A DNA stretch of 41,222 bases from an uncultured Collinsella sp. (GCA_900752015.1 CAADTZ010000107.1:1-41222); one strand, 5' to 3'; numbered from the stretch's first letter, positions 32,155 through 39,811 are shown. Program-made: numbers and translations. Notes: generated by a model not told the origin, from the letters alone.

Positions 32155-33066
32155 ATGTCCAACCATCAGCACACGCTTATCATCGACGGCACCTCAGGCA
32201 TCAGCGGCGACATGACCGTCGCGGCCCTGCTCGATCTGGGCGCCAGCGAGGAGCACCTGCGCGAACAGCTCGCCACGTTGCCGGTCGACGGCTTTGAGGT
32301 TGCCGTTACACGCGTAAACAAGCATGGCATCGACGCCTGCGACTTTGACGTTCAGCTGGCAGAGGAGCTCGAGAACCATGACCACGACATGGCCTGGCTC
32401 TACGGCAACGAAGCAGCTGTCGAGCACACGCACGAGCATGAGCACCACCATCATGACCACGACGAGCACAGTCACTGCCATGAACATGATCATGAGGCCC
32501 ACGGCCATGGCCACGAGGATCATCATCACGCCCACCACCATCACCATCGTTCTTTGGCGGACGTCACCGCCATCATCGACGGCTCGCAGCTAAGCGATGG
32601 CGCCAAGCGTCGCGCTCTCGTCATCTTTACCGCACTCGCTGCTGCCGAGGCCAAGGCTCACGGCAAAACGCCCGAGACCGTCATGTTCCACGAGGTGGGC
32701 GCCGTCGACTCCATCGTCGACGTCTGCTCTGTCGCCATCTGCCTCGACGACCTGGGTATTGAGGACATCGTGGTCGAGTCGCTCTCCGAGGGCCACGGAA
32801 CCATCCGCTGCGCCCACGGCCTCATGCCCATTCCCGTCCCCGCTGTCGTCAACCTGTGCCAGGCGGGCAATATCGCCCTCACGCCTGCACCGGTCGCCGG
32901 CGAGCTCGTGACGCCCACGGGCGCCGCCATCGTCGCCGCGCTGCGCACGTCCGACCAACTGCCCTCACGCTACCGCATCGAGGCCGTCGGTTACGGCGCC
33001 GGTAAGCGCCCCTACGAGGGCTGCTCCGGCACGCTCCGCTGTCTACTCGTTCACGCGGACGCATAG
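32155..33066 (+). CDS. larC: Nickel insertion protein LarC, LarC1-only form with His-rich loop
   Basis: A 303-residue protein matching the N-terminal (LarC1, DUF111) part of LarC, which inserts nickel into the pincer cofactor using CTP. It begins DGTSGISGDM (11-20), as in the family, and ends soon after GYGAGKRPYEG and the TLRCLLVHADA tail, where full LarC proteins continue into the LarC2 domain of roughly another 120 residues. LarC2, where CTP binds, is missing; the next gene is an unrelated TetR. Residues 91-131 hold 24 histidines, a probable nickel-binding or storage loop. AAGGAG precedes the ATG. A separate larC2 could exist elsewhere in the genome. Confidence 0.9.
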   Translation: MSNHQHTLIIDGTSGISGDMTVAALLDLGASEEHLREQLATLPVDGFEVAVTRVNKHGIDACDFDVQLAEELENHDHDMAWLYGNEAAVEHTHEHEHHHHDHDEHSHCHEHDHEAHGHGHEDHHHAHHHHHRSLADVTAIIDGSQLSDGAKRRALVIFTALAAAEAKAHGKTPETVMFHEVGAVDSIVDVCSVAICLDDLGIEDIVVESLSEGHGTIRCAHGLMPIPVPAVVNLCQAGNIALTPAPVAGELVTPTGAAIVAALRTSDQLPSRYRIEAVGYGAGKRPYEGCSGTLRCLLVHADA

Positions 33067-33068
33067 CC

Positions 33069-33608
33069 ATGGACGCCCGCAAGACAAAAAGCCGCGCCGC
33101 CATCGTCGCGGCGTTCTCCGAGCTGCTACGCGAAGAGGACTACGGCAAGATCACCGTCGGCGACATCATCGTGCGCGCTCACGTAGGCCGCGCGACATTC
33201 TACGGCCTCTTTAAGAGCAAAGACGACCTACTGTCCGAGCTCGTGAGCGACATCTGCGCCCACGCCCTCGACGATCATGGCACGCCGCTCGACGACCCAC
33301 TCGTGCAGGTCGAGCATATCCTCAACAGCCTCTGGGAGCGCCGCCAGGGCGTTCGAGCCCTCGTAGCCGGCGCCGGATCCCGCGTCTTCGCCGACTGCTT
33401 ACGCAAGACCATCATGTCACGAGCAGCCGAAACCGTCCCCGCCGACCCCGCAGGCCCCGCCGGCACCATGGACCGAAGCTTCCTGCTACACCACATAGCC
33501 TCAAGCTTCGTAGGAATGGTCCAATGGTGGGCCTGGCATAACTTCCAAGCAGACAAAGCCGACGTAGCCAAAGACTACCTCTCAGCCATAAAACCCCTCT
33601 TCAACTAA
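33069..33608 (+). CDS. TetR-family transcriptional regulator
   Basis: A 179-residue TetR-type protein with an N-terminal helix-turn-helix (about residues 8-50; KITVGDIIVRAHVGRATFY is the recognition region) and a C-terminal helical ligand domain that resembles the TetR_C_33-type region. The ATG lies 2 nt after the larC stop, so it is translationally coupled to the lar operon. It probably represses lar genes; the inverted repeat before larB is a candidate site. The final third of the gene shifts to A- and C-rich third positions unlike the neighbouring lar genes. No effector can be inferred; lactate is a guess. Confidence 0.85.
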   Translation: MDARKTKSRAAIVAAFSELLREEDYGKITVGDIIVRAHVGRATFYGLFKSKDDLLSELVSDICAHALDDHGTPLDDPLVQVEHILNSLWERRQGVRALVAGAGSRVFADCLRKTIMSRAAETVPADPAGPAGTMDRSFLLHHIASSFVGMVQWWAWHNFQADKADVAKDYLSAIKPLFN

Positions 33609-33783
33609 GTAAACCCCTCATCCCAAAGTTCCGCCCTCATCTCAAAGCCCCGCCCCAACCCAAAGCACAATCCATCCCAAAGTATCGACTACAGCCCAAC
33701 GCCCCTACCAGCGACAAGCCGCTCCCATCCAAATTCAGATATATATGTTGGGTTGCTTGTACGAACGCAACAAAGACCCCGCA
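33609..33783. other. Gene-free, G-poor stretch after the TetR gene
   Basis: No gene is seen. The plus strand is strikingly C/A-rich and carries imperfect repeats of (T/A)(C/A)(T/C)CCAAAG (near 33622, 33638, 33660 and 33675). An AT-rich ATATATATG follows at about 33739-33749. Possible terminator-less end of the lar transcript. Confidence 0.4.
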
Positions 33784-33908
33784 GCTGGCCGCATGGGGTA
33801 ACTTCCCAGCGCATTCCGCAGGACGAAAGAACCCCCGCCGCACGAAGTGCGCAGCGGGGGTTCTTTCATGTCCGAGGACGCGCTGGGAAGTTACCCCATG
33901 CGGCCAGC
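33784..33908. repeat. Large structured hairpin element, family C, copy 1
   Basis: A 29-bp perfect outer stem (33784-33812 with 33880-33908) encloses 67 nt containing an inner hairpin: a 13-bp stem (33826-33838 with 33854-33866), then CGCAC-GAA-GTGCG. TCCGCAGGAC and GTCCGAGGAC flank the inner stem. The same architecture recurs at 36593-36719 with different but fully paired outer arms. It sits between the convergent tetR and larD genes, with 21 nt between its right end and the larD stop codon, so it may terminate or cap the larA-larD transcript. Confidence 0.9.
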
Positions 33909-33929
33909 GGACAACTATGTAGCCTCAGA

Positions 33930-34661
33930 CTAGAACATGCCCAAGAAACCGTGCACAAACAGCGCGGCCAGAGCGGCACCGACAAACGGAGCGATGCCAG
34001 GAACGAGCAGGCCGTACTTCCAGTTGTTGTCAGCCTTGTTCTTGATCGGCAGCACCTGATAGGCCATGCGAGGACCAAGGTCACGAGCCTGGTTCATGGC
34101 GAAGCCGGTGATGCCGCCCATGCCCATGCCAACAGCCCAAACGATCAGACCGACGCAGATGGCGAGCATCAGGACGTTCTCCCCAGCGCGGCTAGCGGCA
34201 GCAAGGATGGCGCTGATGAACACAAAGGTGCAGATAGCCTCGCAGAAGAAGTTGCGAGCATAGTTCGTGCCCTCGGTAGTGGGGTTGGTCGAGAAGATGT
34301 TGCGCTGGGCAATGGGATCGACGACACCATCGGAAGCCTTGAACTCATCGGCATACATAAGCCAAGCGATTACGGCGCCCACAAAGCCGCCGAGCATATC
34401 GGCAATCATGAAGGGGATGCAGCTGCTCCACGGCACCAGGCCGACGATGCACTGGGCAAGCACCATGGCGGGGTTCATGCACACGGCGCCGCCAAAGATA
34501 AACAGGGCGACCGAGATGCCAAAAGACCAAGTGGTGATGGCAAACATATGACCAGAGCCCTGATACTTGGTGCCCTTGAGCACTGTATCGCAGTGTACGC
34601 CCACGCCAAAGATGATCATGAGGGCCGTTGCGCCGAATTCGCAGAGGAGTTTGGTAAGCAT
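33930..34661 (-). CDS. larD: Aquaglyceroporin-family channel, probable lactate channel LarD
   Basis: A 243-residue MIP-family channel with six membrane segments. The first pore motif is intact (CMNPAM), while the second reads MNQARDLGPR, so the usual NPA is NQA; the following RDLGPR has the selectivity-filter Arg and the Asp typical of glycerol-type channels. In lactobacilli LarD passes lactic acid and is encoded in the lar operon. Here the gene is 49 nt after larA in the same direction, supporting the same role. Glycerol uptake (GlpF) is the alternative, but no glycerol kinase or glycerol-3-phosphate dehydrogenase gene is near. AAGATAAGG precedes the ATG. Confidence 0.85.
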   Translation of the reverse strand: MLTKLLCEFGATALMIIFGVGVHCDTVLKGTKYQGSGHMFAITTWSFGISVALFIFGGAVCMNPAMVLAQCIVGLVPWSSCIPFMIADMLGGFVGAVIAWLMYADEFKASDGVVDPIAQRNIFSTNPTTEGTNYARNFFCEAICTFVFISAILAAASRAGENVLMLAICVGLIVWAVGMGMGGITGFAMNQARDLGPRMAYQVLPIKNKADNNWKYGLLVPGIAPFVGAALAALFVHGFLGMF

Positions 34662-34710
34662 AAAACCTTATCTTTCTTGTCGGTTATAAACGATTCGTTT
34701 GGACCACGCA

Positions 34711-35988
34711 CTAGTGCTGCGCGACGACAACGCCCAGGCCATCGGGAATGACGGCAACCTTGACATCGGCACCCTTCATCTCAAAGGCGAGCTTGAGCGC
34801 CTCCTCGATAGTGTTGACCGGCGTCATGTGCATATCCTTGAGCATCTGGTGATCGCACAGGTCGGTGACCATGATCACAGGGTGATGCGCCAGGATGCGG
34901 GCGAAAATCTGGCTCGTCCACTGATCGGGCAGGGTCTCGTCCTTAGGACGGTCGATGCAGGCGCGCTCAAACTCCGCAGGATCGTTGTCGGCGATGTTGT
35001 GATAGAAGCCCTCGCCACCGTGACCGTCGGCACAACCGGCGACATCGATGATCACGCCGCCCTCGGGAAGCGTGGCCTCGGCAGCGCACATGCCCTTCAC
35101 GGCCTGGTAGATGTTCTGATCGAGCGGATAGCCGCCGTTGGTGGTGATGGCAATCTCGCACTCGACGGGCTCAACGCCGGCAAGGCTCTTCACGAACTCG
35201 CAGCCTGCCTCGTGCGCCTTGTGGATGTCGCCGGCAAAGGAGCCGATGACCTCGTGCTTGCCGTTGAGCACCACGTTGAGCACAAAGGCAAGGTGAGCCA
35301 TCTCGGCAGCGGCAAACATGTCCTCGCTCACGTGGTTGTGGCACAGGTTGCCGGCACGCGAATGGGAATCGTTCACAAACTGACCGTTGTGGTTGTACAT
35401 GATGGTCTTGTAGCTGGCGATGCCAGGCAGGACGGACTTGCGGCTACCAGAGAAACCGGCAAAGAAGTGCGGCTCAATAAAGCCCTCGGCAAGCAGCAGA
35501 TCGCAATCGGCGGCAATCTTGTTGATGATGCACTCGCCACCAGAAGGCAGGGTGCCGATCTTTTTCATCATGCTGTCGTCAGTCGCGACGTGCATAACGA
35601 TTTCCTCGTTGGCAACGATCTCCTCGCCATACTTATTGACGAGCTCCTCCTGCGTCGACGGACGGTGCATACCCGTAGCAACCAAAATACGCACGCGAGC
35701 CTCGGGCGCAGCAGAATGAATGTGATGCAGCAGAATAGGCATCGTCACACGCGAGGGAACGGGACGCGTATGATCGGAGCTAATGATGACAATATCCTTC
35801 TTGCCAGCACAAAGCTCCTCGAGTGAAGGCGAGCCATAAGGATTGGCAAGCGACTCCTCTACCAGCTCTTCCTGCGATTTTGTAGTCTTAAACTCGTTTT
35901 GATGACCTTCCATCACACCCGCGAAGTTCTTATCCTCGAGCTCCAGATGCAACGTCTTGTGGTCAAACGGCAGTTCACATTCAAACAA
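34711..35988 (-). CDS. larA: Nickel-dependent lactate racemase
   Basis: A 425-residue LarA that interconverts L- and D-lactate with a covalently bound nickel-pincer cofactor. The key residues sit at the numbers known from Lactobacillus plantarum LarA: H108 (ATGMHRPS), H174 (EGFIEPHFF), K184 (GSRKSVLPG, the tether) and H200 (MYNHNG, nickel ligand). STNGG-like ITTNGGYPLDQNIYQ and CADGHGGEGFYH are also conserved. The start is a TTG at 35988 with AAGGAAGAGG upstream; no ATG or GTG gives a family-length protein, and longer frames run through the leader. larD follows. Cofactor genes larB and larC are on the opposite strand nearby; larE was not found in the window. Confidence 0.95.
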   Translation of the reverse strand: MFECELPFDHKTLHLELEDKNFAGVMEGHQNEFKTTKSQEELVEESLANPYGSPSLEELCAGKKDIVIISSDHTRPVPSRVTMPILLHHIHSAAPEARVRILVATGMHRPSTQEELVNKYGEEIVANEEIVMHVATDDSMMKKIGTLPSGGECIINKIAADCDLLLAEGFIEPHFFAGFSGSRKSVLPGIASYKTIMYNHNGQFVNDSHSRAGNLCHNHVSEDMFAAAEMAHLAFVLNVVLNGKHEVIGSFAGDIHKAHEAGCEFVKSLAGVEPVECEIAITTNGGYPLDQNIYQAVKGMCAAEATLPEGGVIIDVAGCADGHGGEGFYHNIADNDPAEFERACIDRPKDETLPDQWTSQIFARILAHHPVIMVTDLCDHQMLKDMHMTPVNTIEEALKLAFEMKGADVKVAVIPDGLGVVVAQH

Positions 35989-36107
35989 TGACGAGCGCCC
36001 TCTTCCTTTCAACTGACACACTAGATAAACCGTTGGAAGGATACGCCGCTCACCGAAAAACGCCACCGTCCACCGACTCATTAACACAACGTTCATATTT
36101 GACCCAC

Positions 36108-36168
36108 AACAAAACGGCCACGATCCCAAAGGGGACCGCGGCCGCCTGTCAAAGACACTATAGACAGG
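36108..36168 (-). promoter_or_regulatory. Two consecutive hairpins upstream of larA, the second terminator-like
   Basis: In transcription order, CCTGTC pairs with GACAGG (36168-36163 with 36150-36145), then a 13-position stem with two mismatches (36144-36132 with 36127-36115) is followed by TTTTGTTG. No minus-strand gene lies close before it, so it may be a leader attenuator of larA; a remnant terminator is equally possible. From 36169 to 36300 and 36327 to 36511 no gene is seen. Confidence 0.4.
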
Positions 36169-36300
36169 ATGACTTACGCAGCGCCGAGGCAAACATCTAC
36201 CCCGAGACGTACGAACGTAAGCCATTTTGCATAAATGCGTTAATTAATTGCATAAAATGGCGCATGGATTTCTAGCCGTAACAGGGTAGTACCCTCCGGA

Positions 36301-36540
36301 GCGTGCATTTTTGCGAGTATTCAGCATCGCGGGATAAGATTTTGGTGTCAAAAGTCTTTCAAAAGGTAGATAGTCCTCATGACTCGCCCCATCTAGATAG
36401 CATGCGGCGAGAAACCAGCTATATATGAACATCGCCAAAGCCCATTCGTCATGCAAAAGCATCAACAGGAGCCGCGAACGTCACCCACAGCCTTATGCAT
36501 CAATCTTTGGCTGCTGAAAACTCCGTTTTTTGCACGTCGC
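36301..36540. repeat. Inverted-repeat-bounded element, family B, copy 2 (diverged)
   Basis: The left arm (36301-36326, GCGTGCATTTTTGCGAGTAT onward) and right arm (36512-36540, inverse GCGACGTGCA then GGAGTTTTCAGCA) are both related to the arms at 22996 and 23194. The 185 nt inside hold no convincing gene and do not resemble the first copy's interior. Confidence 0.55.
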
Positions 36541-36592
36541 CCCAAGCACCACCCTCACCCAGCGGCTGATCCGCCGAAGACCGGACATCGCA

Positions 36593-36719
36593 GGGCCCGC
36601 CATTAGTTTACTTTTAGGCACACTCCGCAGGACGCAAGAAGCCCTCGCCGCACGAAGTGCGCAGCGAGGGCTTCTTGCATGTCCGAGGACGTGCCTAAAA
36701 GTAAACTAATGGCGGGCCC
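36593..36719. repeat. Large structured hairpin element, family C, copy 2
   Basis: A 29-bp perfect outer stem (36593-36621 with 36691-36719) encloses 69 nt with an inner 14-bp stem (36635-36648 with 36664-36677) and the same CGCAC-GAA-GTGCG tip as copy 1. Outer arms match copy 1 at only 14 of 29 positions, yet every changed base has a compensating partner. It ends 21 nt from the ppc stop codon, the same distance copy 1 keeps from larD. Confidence 0.9.
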
Positions 36720-36740
36720 GGACGACTACAGGGCTATCGA

Positions 36741-39566
36741 TTACCCCGTGTTCTGCAATCCTGCCGAGATGCCGGTCACAGTCGAAAGAATCAGGCTCAT
36801 GTACTCGGCCTTCTTCTCCTCGGCCATCTCGTCCTGGTTCATACGCACCTCGCGAAGGGCGCGGACCTGGGCGATGGACAGGGCGTCGACGTAGGGGTTA
36901 CGCACGCGAACAGCACAGCCGAGCACGCGGCGGCGCTGCAGCGGCCACTCATCACCGACGATGGCAAGGACCCACTTACGGGTGAGCTGCATCTCGGTAA
37001 AGACCTTCTTGGACAGATCATCGCGGTCGCCCAGATGCAGATACATCTTGGCGATGCGCTGATCGGTCTTAGCAATCGACATCTCGATGTTGTCGATAAA
37101 GGTGCGGAAGAATGGCCACTCCTGGTAGGCAGCCTTGAGCTGGTCAAGATCGCCCAGCTGCTCGCAGGCGGTGCCCAGGCCGTACCAAGCGGCCAGGTTA
37201 ATGCGCGCCTGGCTCCAGCTGAAGATCCACGGAATGGTACGCAGGTCATCGAGCGACTTGGCGCCCAGGCCGCGCTTAGCGGGACGCGAGCCGATCGGCA
37301 GCAGACCGACCTCGGTCAGCGGCGTCACGGTCGAGAACCATGGTGTAAAGTCCTCGGTGTTCAGCAGGTCCAGATAGCGCTCGTGGCTTGCGGCGTTGAG
37401 CTTCTCGGCCATATCCCAGAACTTCTGCGTGGTCTCGGTGTTGGTCTTCTCGACACTCGGGGCCGACTGCAAAAGCGTTGCGGCGGCAACGGACTCAACA
37501 TGGCGCTGAGCCAGCGTGCGGTTGCCGTAACGGGCAAAGATGACCTCGCCCTGCTCGGTGAGCTTAAAGAAGCAGTTGACCGAACCCTTGGGCTGCGCCA
37601 GCACGGCCTTGTTGGCCGGGCCGCCGCCACGGCCCACGGCACCGCCGCGACCGTGCATGAGCACCAGGTCGATATCGTTCTTCTCTGCCCACTTGGCGAT
37701 GCGCTCCTGCGCAGAATGCAGCGCGAGCATGGCCGTGGTAGGACCGGCGTCCTTGGAGGAGTCGGAATAGCCCAGCATAACCTCCATGCGGCGGTTGGTC
37801 TGAGCAAGGCGCTTCTGTACCACGGGCAGCGTGAGCATCTGGTCGAGCACGTCGACGCAGCCCTCGAGGTCCTCGAGCTGCTCGAACAGCGGGATCACGT
37901 CGAGCTCGGGGACATCCTCCTCGTGTGCAAAGGACAGGTGGGCAAGCTCAAAGACGTCAGCCACATGCTGGGCGCTCTTGGTGAACGAGATGATATAGCG
38001 GTGCGCCATCTTCTTGCCGTAGCGCTTTTGGATGGAGCCGATAGCGCGGAAGGTATCGATGACCTCGCGCGTCATAGGCTGCAGATCGCCATGGATACCG
38101 TTCTCGTGGATATCCTTGAGGGCGCGGGCGTGCACCACGGAGTGCTGACGGAACTCCATCTCGACCATGTGGAAGCCGAAGGACTCGACCTGCCAGATGA
38201 TGGTCTGGACCGGGCCGTAAGCAGCACGGACGGCTCCGCAGGCGGCCAGCGAGCGCTGGACGACGCGCAGGTCCTCCAGGAACTCATCGGCGCTGTGGTA
38301 CATGGTGTCGGTGATACGACGCACGGTGGCGTTCAGGCGGTCGGCCATGACGAGCATGACGGCGCGATGCGGCTCGTGCTCGGAGATCAGCTCGGCGCGG
38401 GCCGTGTAACGAGGGCTCATCTCGACCTGATGGTTCCACAGGTTAATGAGCTCGGCCGACGGCTTGCTGTAGGTAGCCTCGAGCGTGAGGTTGCGGCCGA
38501 TGTGGCGGCACTTGTCCTCGAGCTTGAGCACCATGTGCGTAAAGTACTTGGCGGCGACCTCACGGCTCACCTTGGCGGTGACGTTGGGGTTACCGTCGCG
38601 GTCGGAACCGATCCAGCTGCCGGGATGGAAGAACGCCGGGCACAGCGGCGGCACAGTACCGGCCTTGTCGCCCAGCACCCAATCGTCAAAACGACGATAG
38701 ATAACGGGGATAACGTCGAACAGCGTGTTATCGAAGATGTCGATGATGGTATCGGCTTCCTCGACCGGCGTGGGCTTCTTGAGCGCGATGGGACTCGTAC
38801 GCACCAGGGCGTCGATCTCCTGCAGCATATGGCGCTCGTTCTCCACCAGGTCGGAGCCGCCCAGACGCGGACGCTCCTCCAGCAGGTTGGAGATACGGCG
38901 GATCTTGCCCTCGACGGCCTTACGACGGGCCTCGGTGGGATGTGCGGTAAAGACAGGGTGGAACTCGAGCTTGTCGAGCAGCTCGTTGGCACCCTCGACA
39001 CCCAGCTCATTCACCAGCTGGTGATAGGCAACGGTAAGCTCGTTGGCAGGATCGACCTCGGTATCGGTCGACGCACCGGTCTCGCGCTCGCGCAGCTGCG
39101 CCACACGGTAGTTCTCCTCCGACAGGTTTGCCAGATGGAAAAAGCTCGTAAAGGCGCGAACGATGACCTGCTGCTTATCGAGCGGCAGGCTGTCGATCAA
39201 ATCGACGACCTCACGAAATGCCACGGCAGTGGGCTCGTCGGCGGTGGGCACGCCCTGCTCGTCGACGGCTTCGTCGGCAGCGCAGGTACCGGGGTTGCCG
39301 GCATTGACCACAATCTCGGCTGTCAAAATCTTGTCGAACAGGTCCGCGATCTCGGGATCATACTCGCTAAGCACACGGCGCTCCAGGCGCAAGAACAGCG
39401 CCAGATTGTCGCGCAGCTCCTCGGGGATCTCGATCTCGGCGAGACGCTCCCTGGACTCGGCATTCGAGCCGATTCGGTTAACGAGGCGGTTGACCACGGC
39501 AGCGACGCGCGCCGCGGCTTCGGGTACAGACTGGTTGCTTAGGTTCTCAGCCACGTTTCCTCCCAT
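36741..39566 (-). CDS. ppc: Phosphoenolpyruvate carboxylase
   Basis: A 941-residue PEP carboxylase making oxaloacetate from PEP and bicarbonate. VFTAHPTEARRK (205-216) contains the catalytic His209, GSWIGSDRDGNPNV the substrate-binding part, GYSDSSKDAG and MHGRGGAVGRGGGP the glycine-rich loop, and the chain ends with the conserved QNTG. It is slightly longer than typical bacterial forms (about 880-930), mainly through an acidic insertion near residues 90-112. Start choice is open: ATG 39566 has AAGGAGG only 1 nt away, while GTG 39554 has GGAGG at 4 nt. A -10-like TATAAT lies on the minus strand at 39599-39604. It probably feeds succinate or aspartate formation. Confidence 0.95.
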   Translation of the reverse strand: MGGNVAENLSNQSVPEAAARVAAVVNRLVNRIGSNAESRERLAEIEIPEELRDNLALFLRLERRVLSEYDPEIADLFDKILTAEIVVNAGNPGTCAADEAVDEQGVPTADEPTAVAFREVVDLIDSLPLDKQQVIVRAFTSFFHLANLSEENYRVAQLRERETGASTDTEVDPANELTVAYHQLVNELGVEGANELLDKLEFHPVFTAHPTEARRKAVEGKIRRISNLLEERPRLGGSDLVENERHMLQEIDALVRTSPIALKKPTPVEEADTIIDIFDNTLFDVIPVIYRRFDDWVLGDKAGTVPPLCPAFFHPGSWIGSDRDGNPNVTAKVSREVAAKYFTHMVLKLEDKCRHIGRNLTLEATYSKPSAELINLWNHQVEMSPRYTARAELISEHEPHRAVMLVMADRLNATVRRITDTMYHSADEFLEDLRVVQRSLAACGAVRAAYGPVQTIIWQVESFGFHMVEMEFRQHSVVHARALKDIHENGIHGDLQPMTREVIDTFRAIGSIQKRYGKKMAHRYIISFTKSAQHVADVFELAHLSFAHEEDVPELDVIPLFEQLEDLEGCVDVLDQMLTLPVVQKRLAQTNRRMEVMLGYSDSSKDAGPTTAMLALHSAQERIAKWAEKNDIDLVLMHGRGGAVGRGGGPANKAVLAQPKGSVNCFFKLTEQGEVIFARYGNRTLAQRHVESVAAATLLQSAPSVEKTNTETTQKFWDMAEKLNAASHERYLDLLNTEDFTPWFSTVTPLTEVGLLPIGSRPAKRGLGAKSLDDLRTIPWIFSWSQARINLAAWYGLGTACEQLGDLDQLKAAYQEWPFFRTFIDNIEMSIAKTDQRIAKMYLHLGDRDDLSKKVFTEMQLTRKWVLAIVGDEWPLQRRRVLGCAVRVRNPYVDALSIAQVRALREVRMNQDEMAEEKKAEYMSLILSTVTGISAGLQNTG

Positions 39567-39598
39567 TCCTCCTTCTATGCACGTAACATGCGGTATTC

Positions 39599-39658
39599 AT
39601 TATAGGCGCTTGAGAAATACTTTCGACACTGATTGCGCTTTACCACACAAAAGTATTT
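39599..39658 (-). promoter_or_regulatory. ppc promoter region with inverted repeat
   Basis: TATAAT (minus strand, 39599-39604) is a good -10 box. Upstream, AAATACTTT (from about 39615) and AAAGTATTT (near 39649) form a 9-bp inverted pair about 25 nt apart that could be an operator. No strong -35 was found. Confidence 0.45.
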
Positions 39659-39715
39659 TCTGCATTGCAAAGGTTTTTGCCCTAAATGGTCGTATTTCTC
39701 GGTGGGCGGCATACG

Positions 39716-39754
39716 TAAACGGGGGCATTCCGCATAAAAGCGAAACACCCCCGT
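39716..39754 (-). terminator. Terminator after hisS
   Basis: ACGGGGG (39719-39725) pairs with CCCCCGT (39748-39754), with a further inner GCG/CGC pair, followed on the minus strand by TTT. It starts 58 nt after the hisS stop. Confidence 0.7.
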
Positions 39755-39811
39755 AACAATCGCTCTCCATGAGCAGGGCACGTTAGCAGGCCCGAAGCTC
39801 AAAAAGATGCG

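Noticed and set aside
32425..32547. Repetitive CAC/CAT tract as a CRISPR or tandem DNA repeat
   Set aside because: It is in frame inside larC and encodes a His-rich protein loop, with no regular repeat-spacer structure.
33040..33110. Programmed frameshift from larC into a LarC2 domain
   Set aside because: No frame after the larC stop encodes a LarC2-like sequence; the region is a clear TetR helix-turn-helix.
33784..33908. Family C hairpin as an ordinary Rho-independent terminator only
   Set aside because: There is no T run directly after either side, and the 29-bp stem plus conserved core and covariation exceed what a terminator needs, though a role in 3'-end formation remains possible.
35989..36225. 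Longer LarA beginning at an upstream ATG
   Set aside because: The extra 79 residues are not LarA-like and cross the leader hairpins; the TTG at 35988 puts the catalytic residues at the known numbers.
36244..36465. A 73-codon open frame on the minus strand in the larA-ppc gap
   Set aside because: It overlaps a repeat arm, has no ribosome site or recognisable domain, and its composition is not coding-like.
37035..39542. An 835-codon open frame opposite ppc
   Set aside because: Antisense of an unmistakable PEP carboxylase; no domain or ribosome site.
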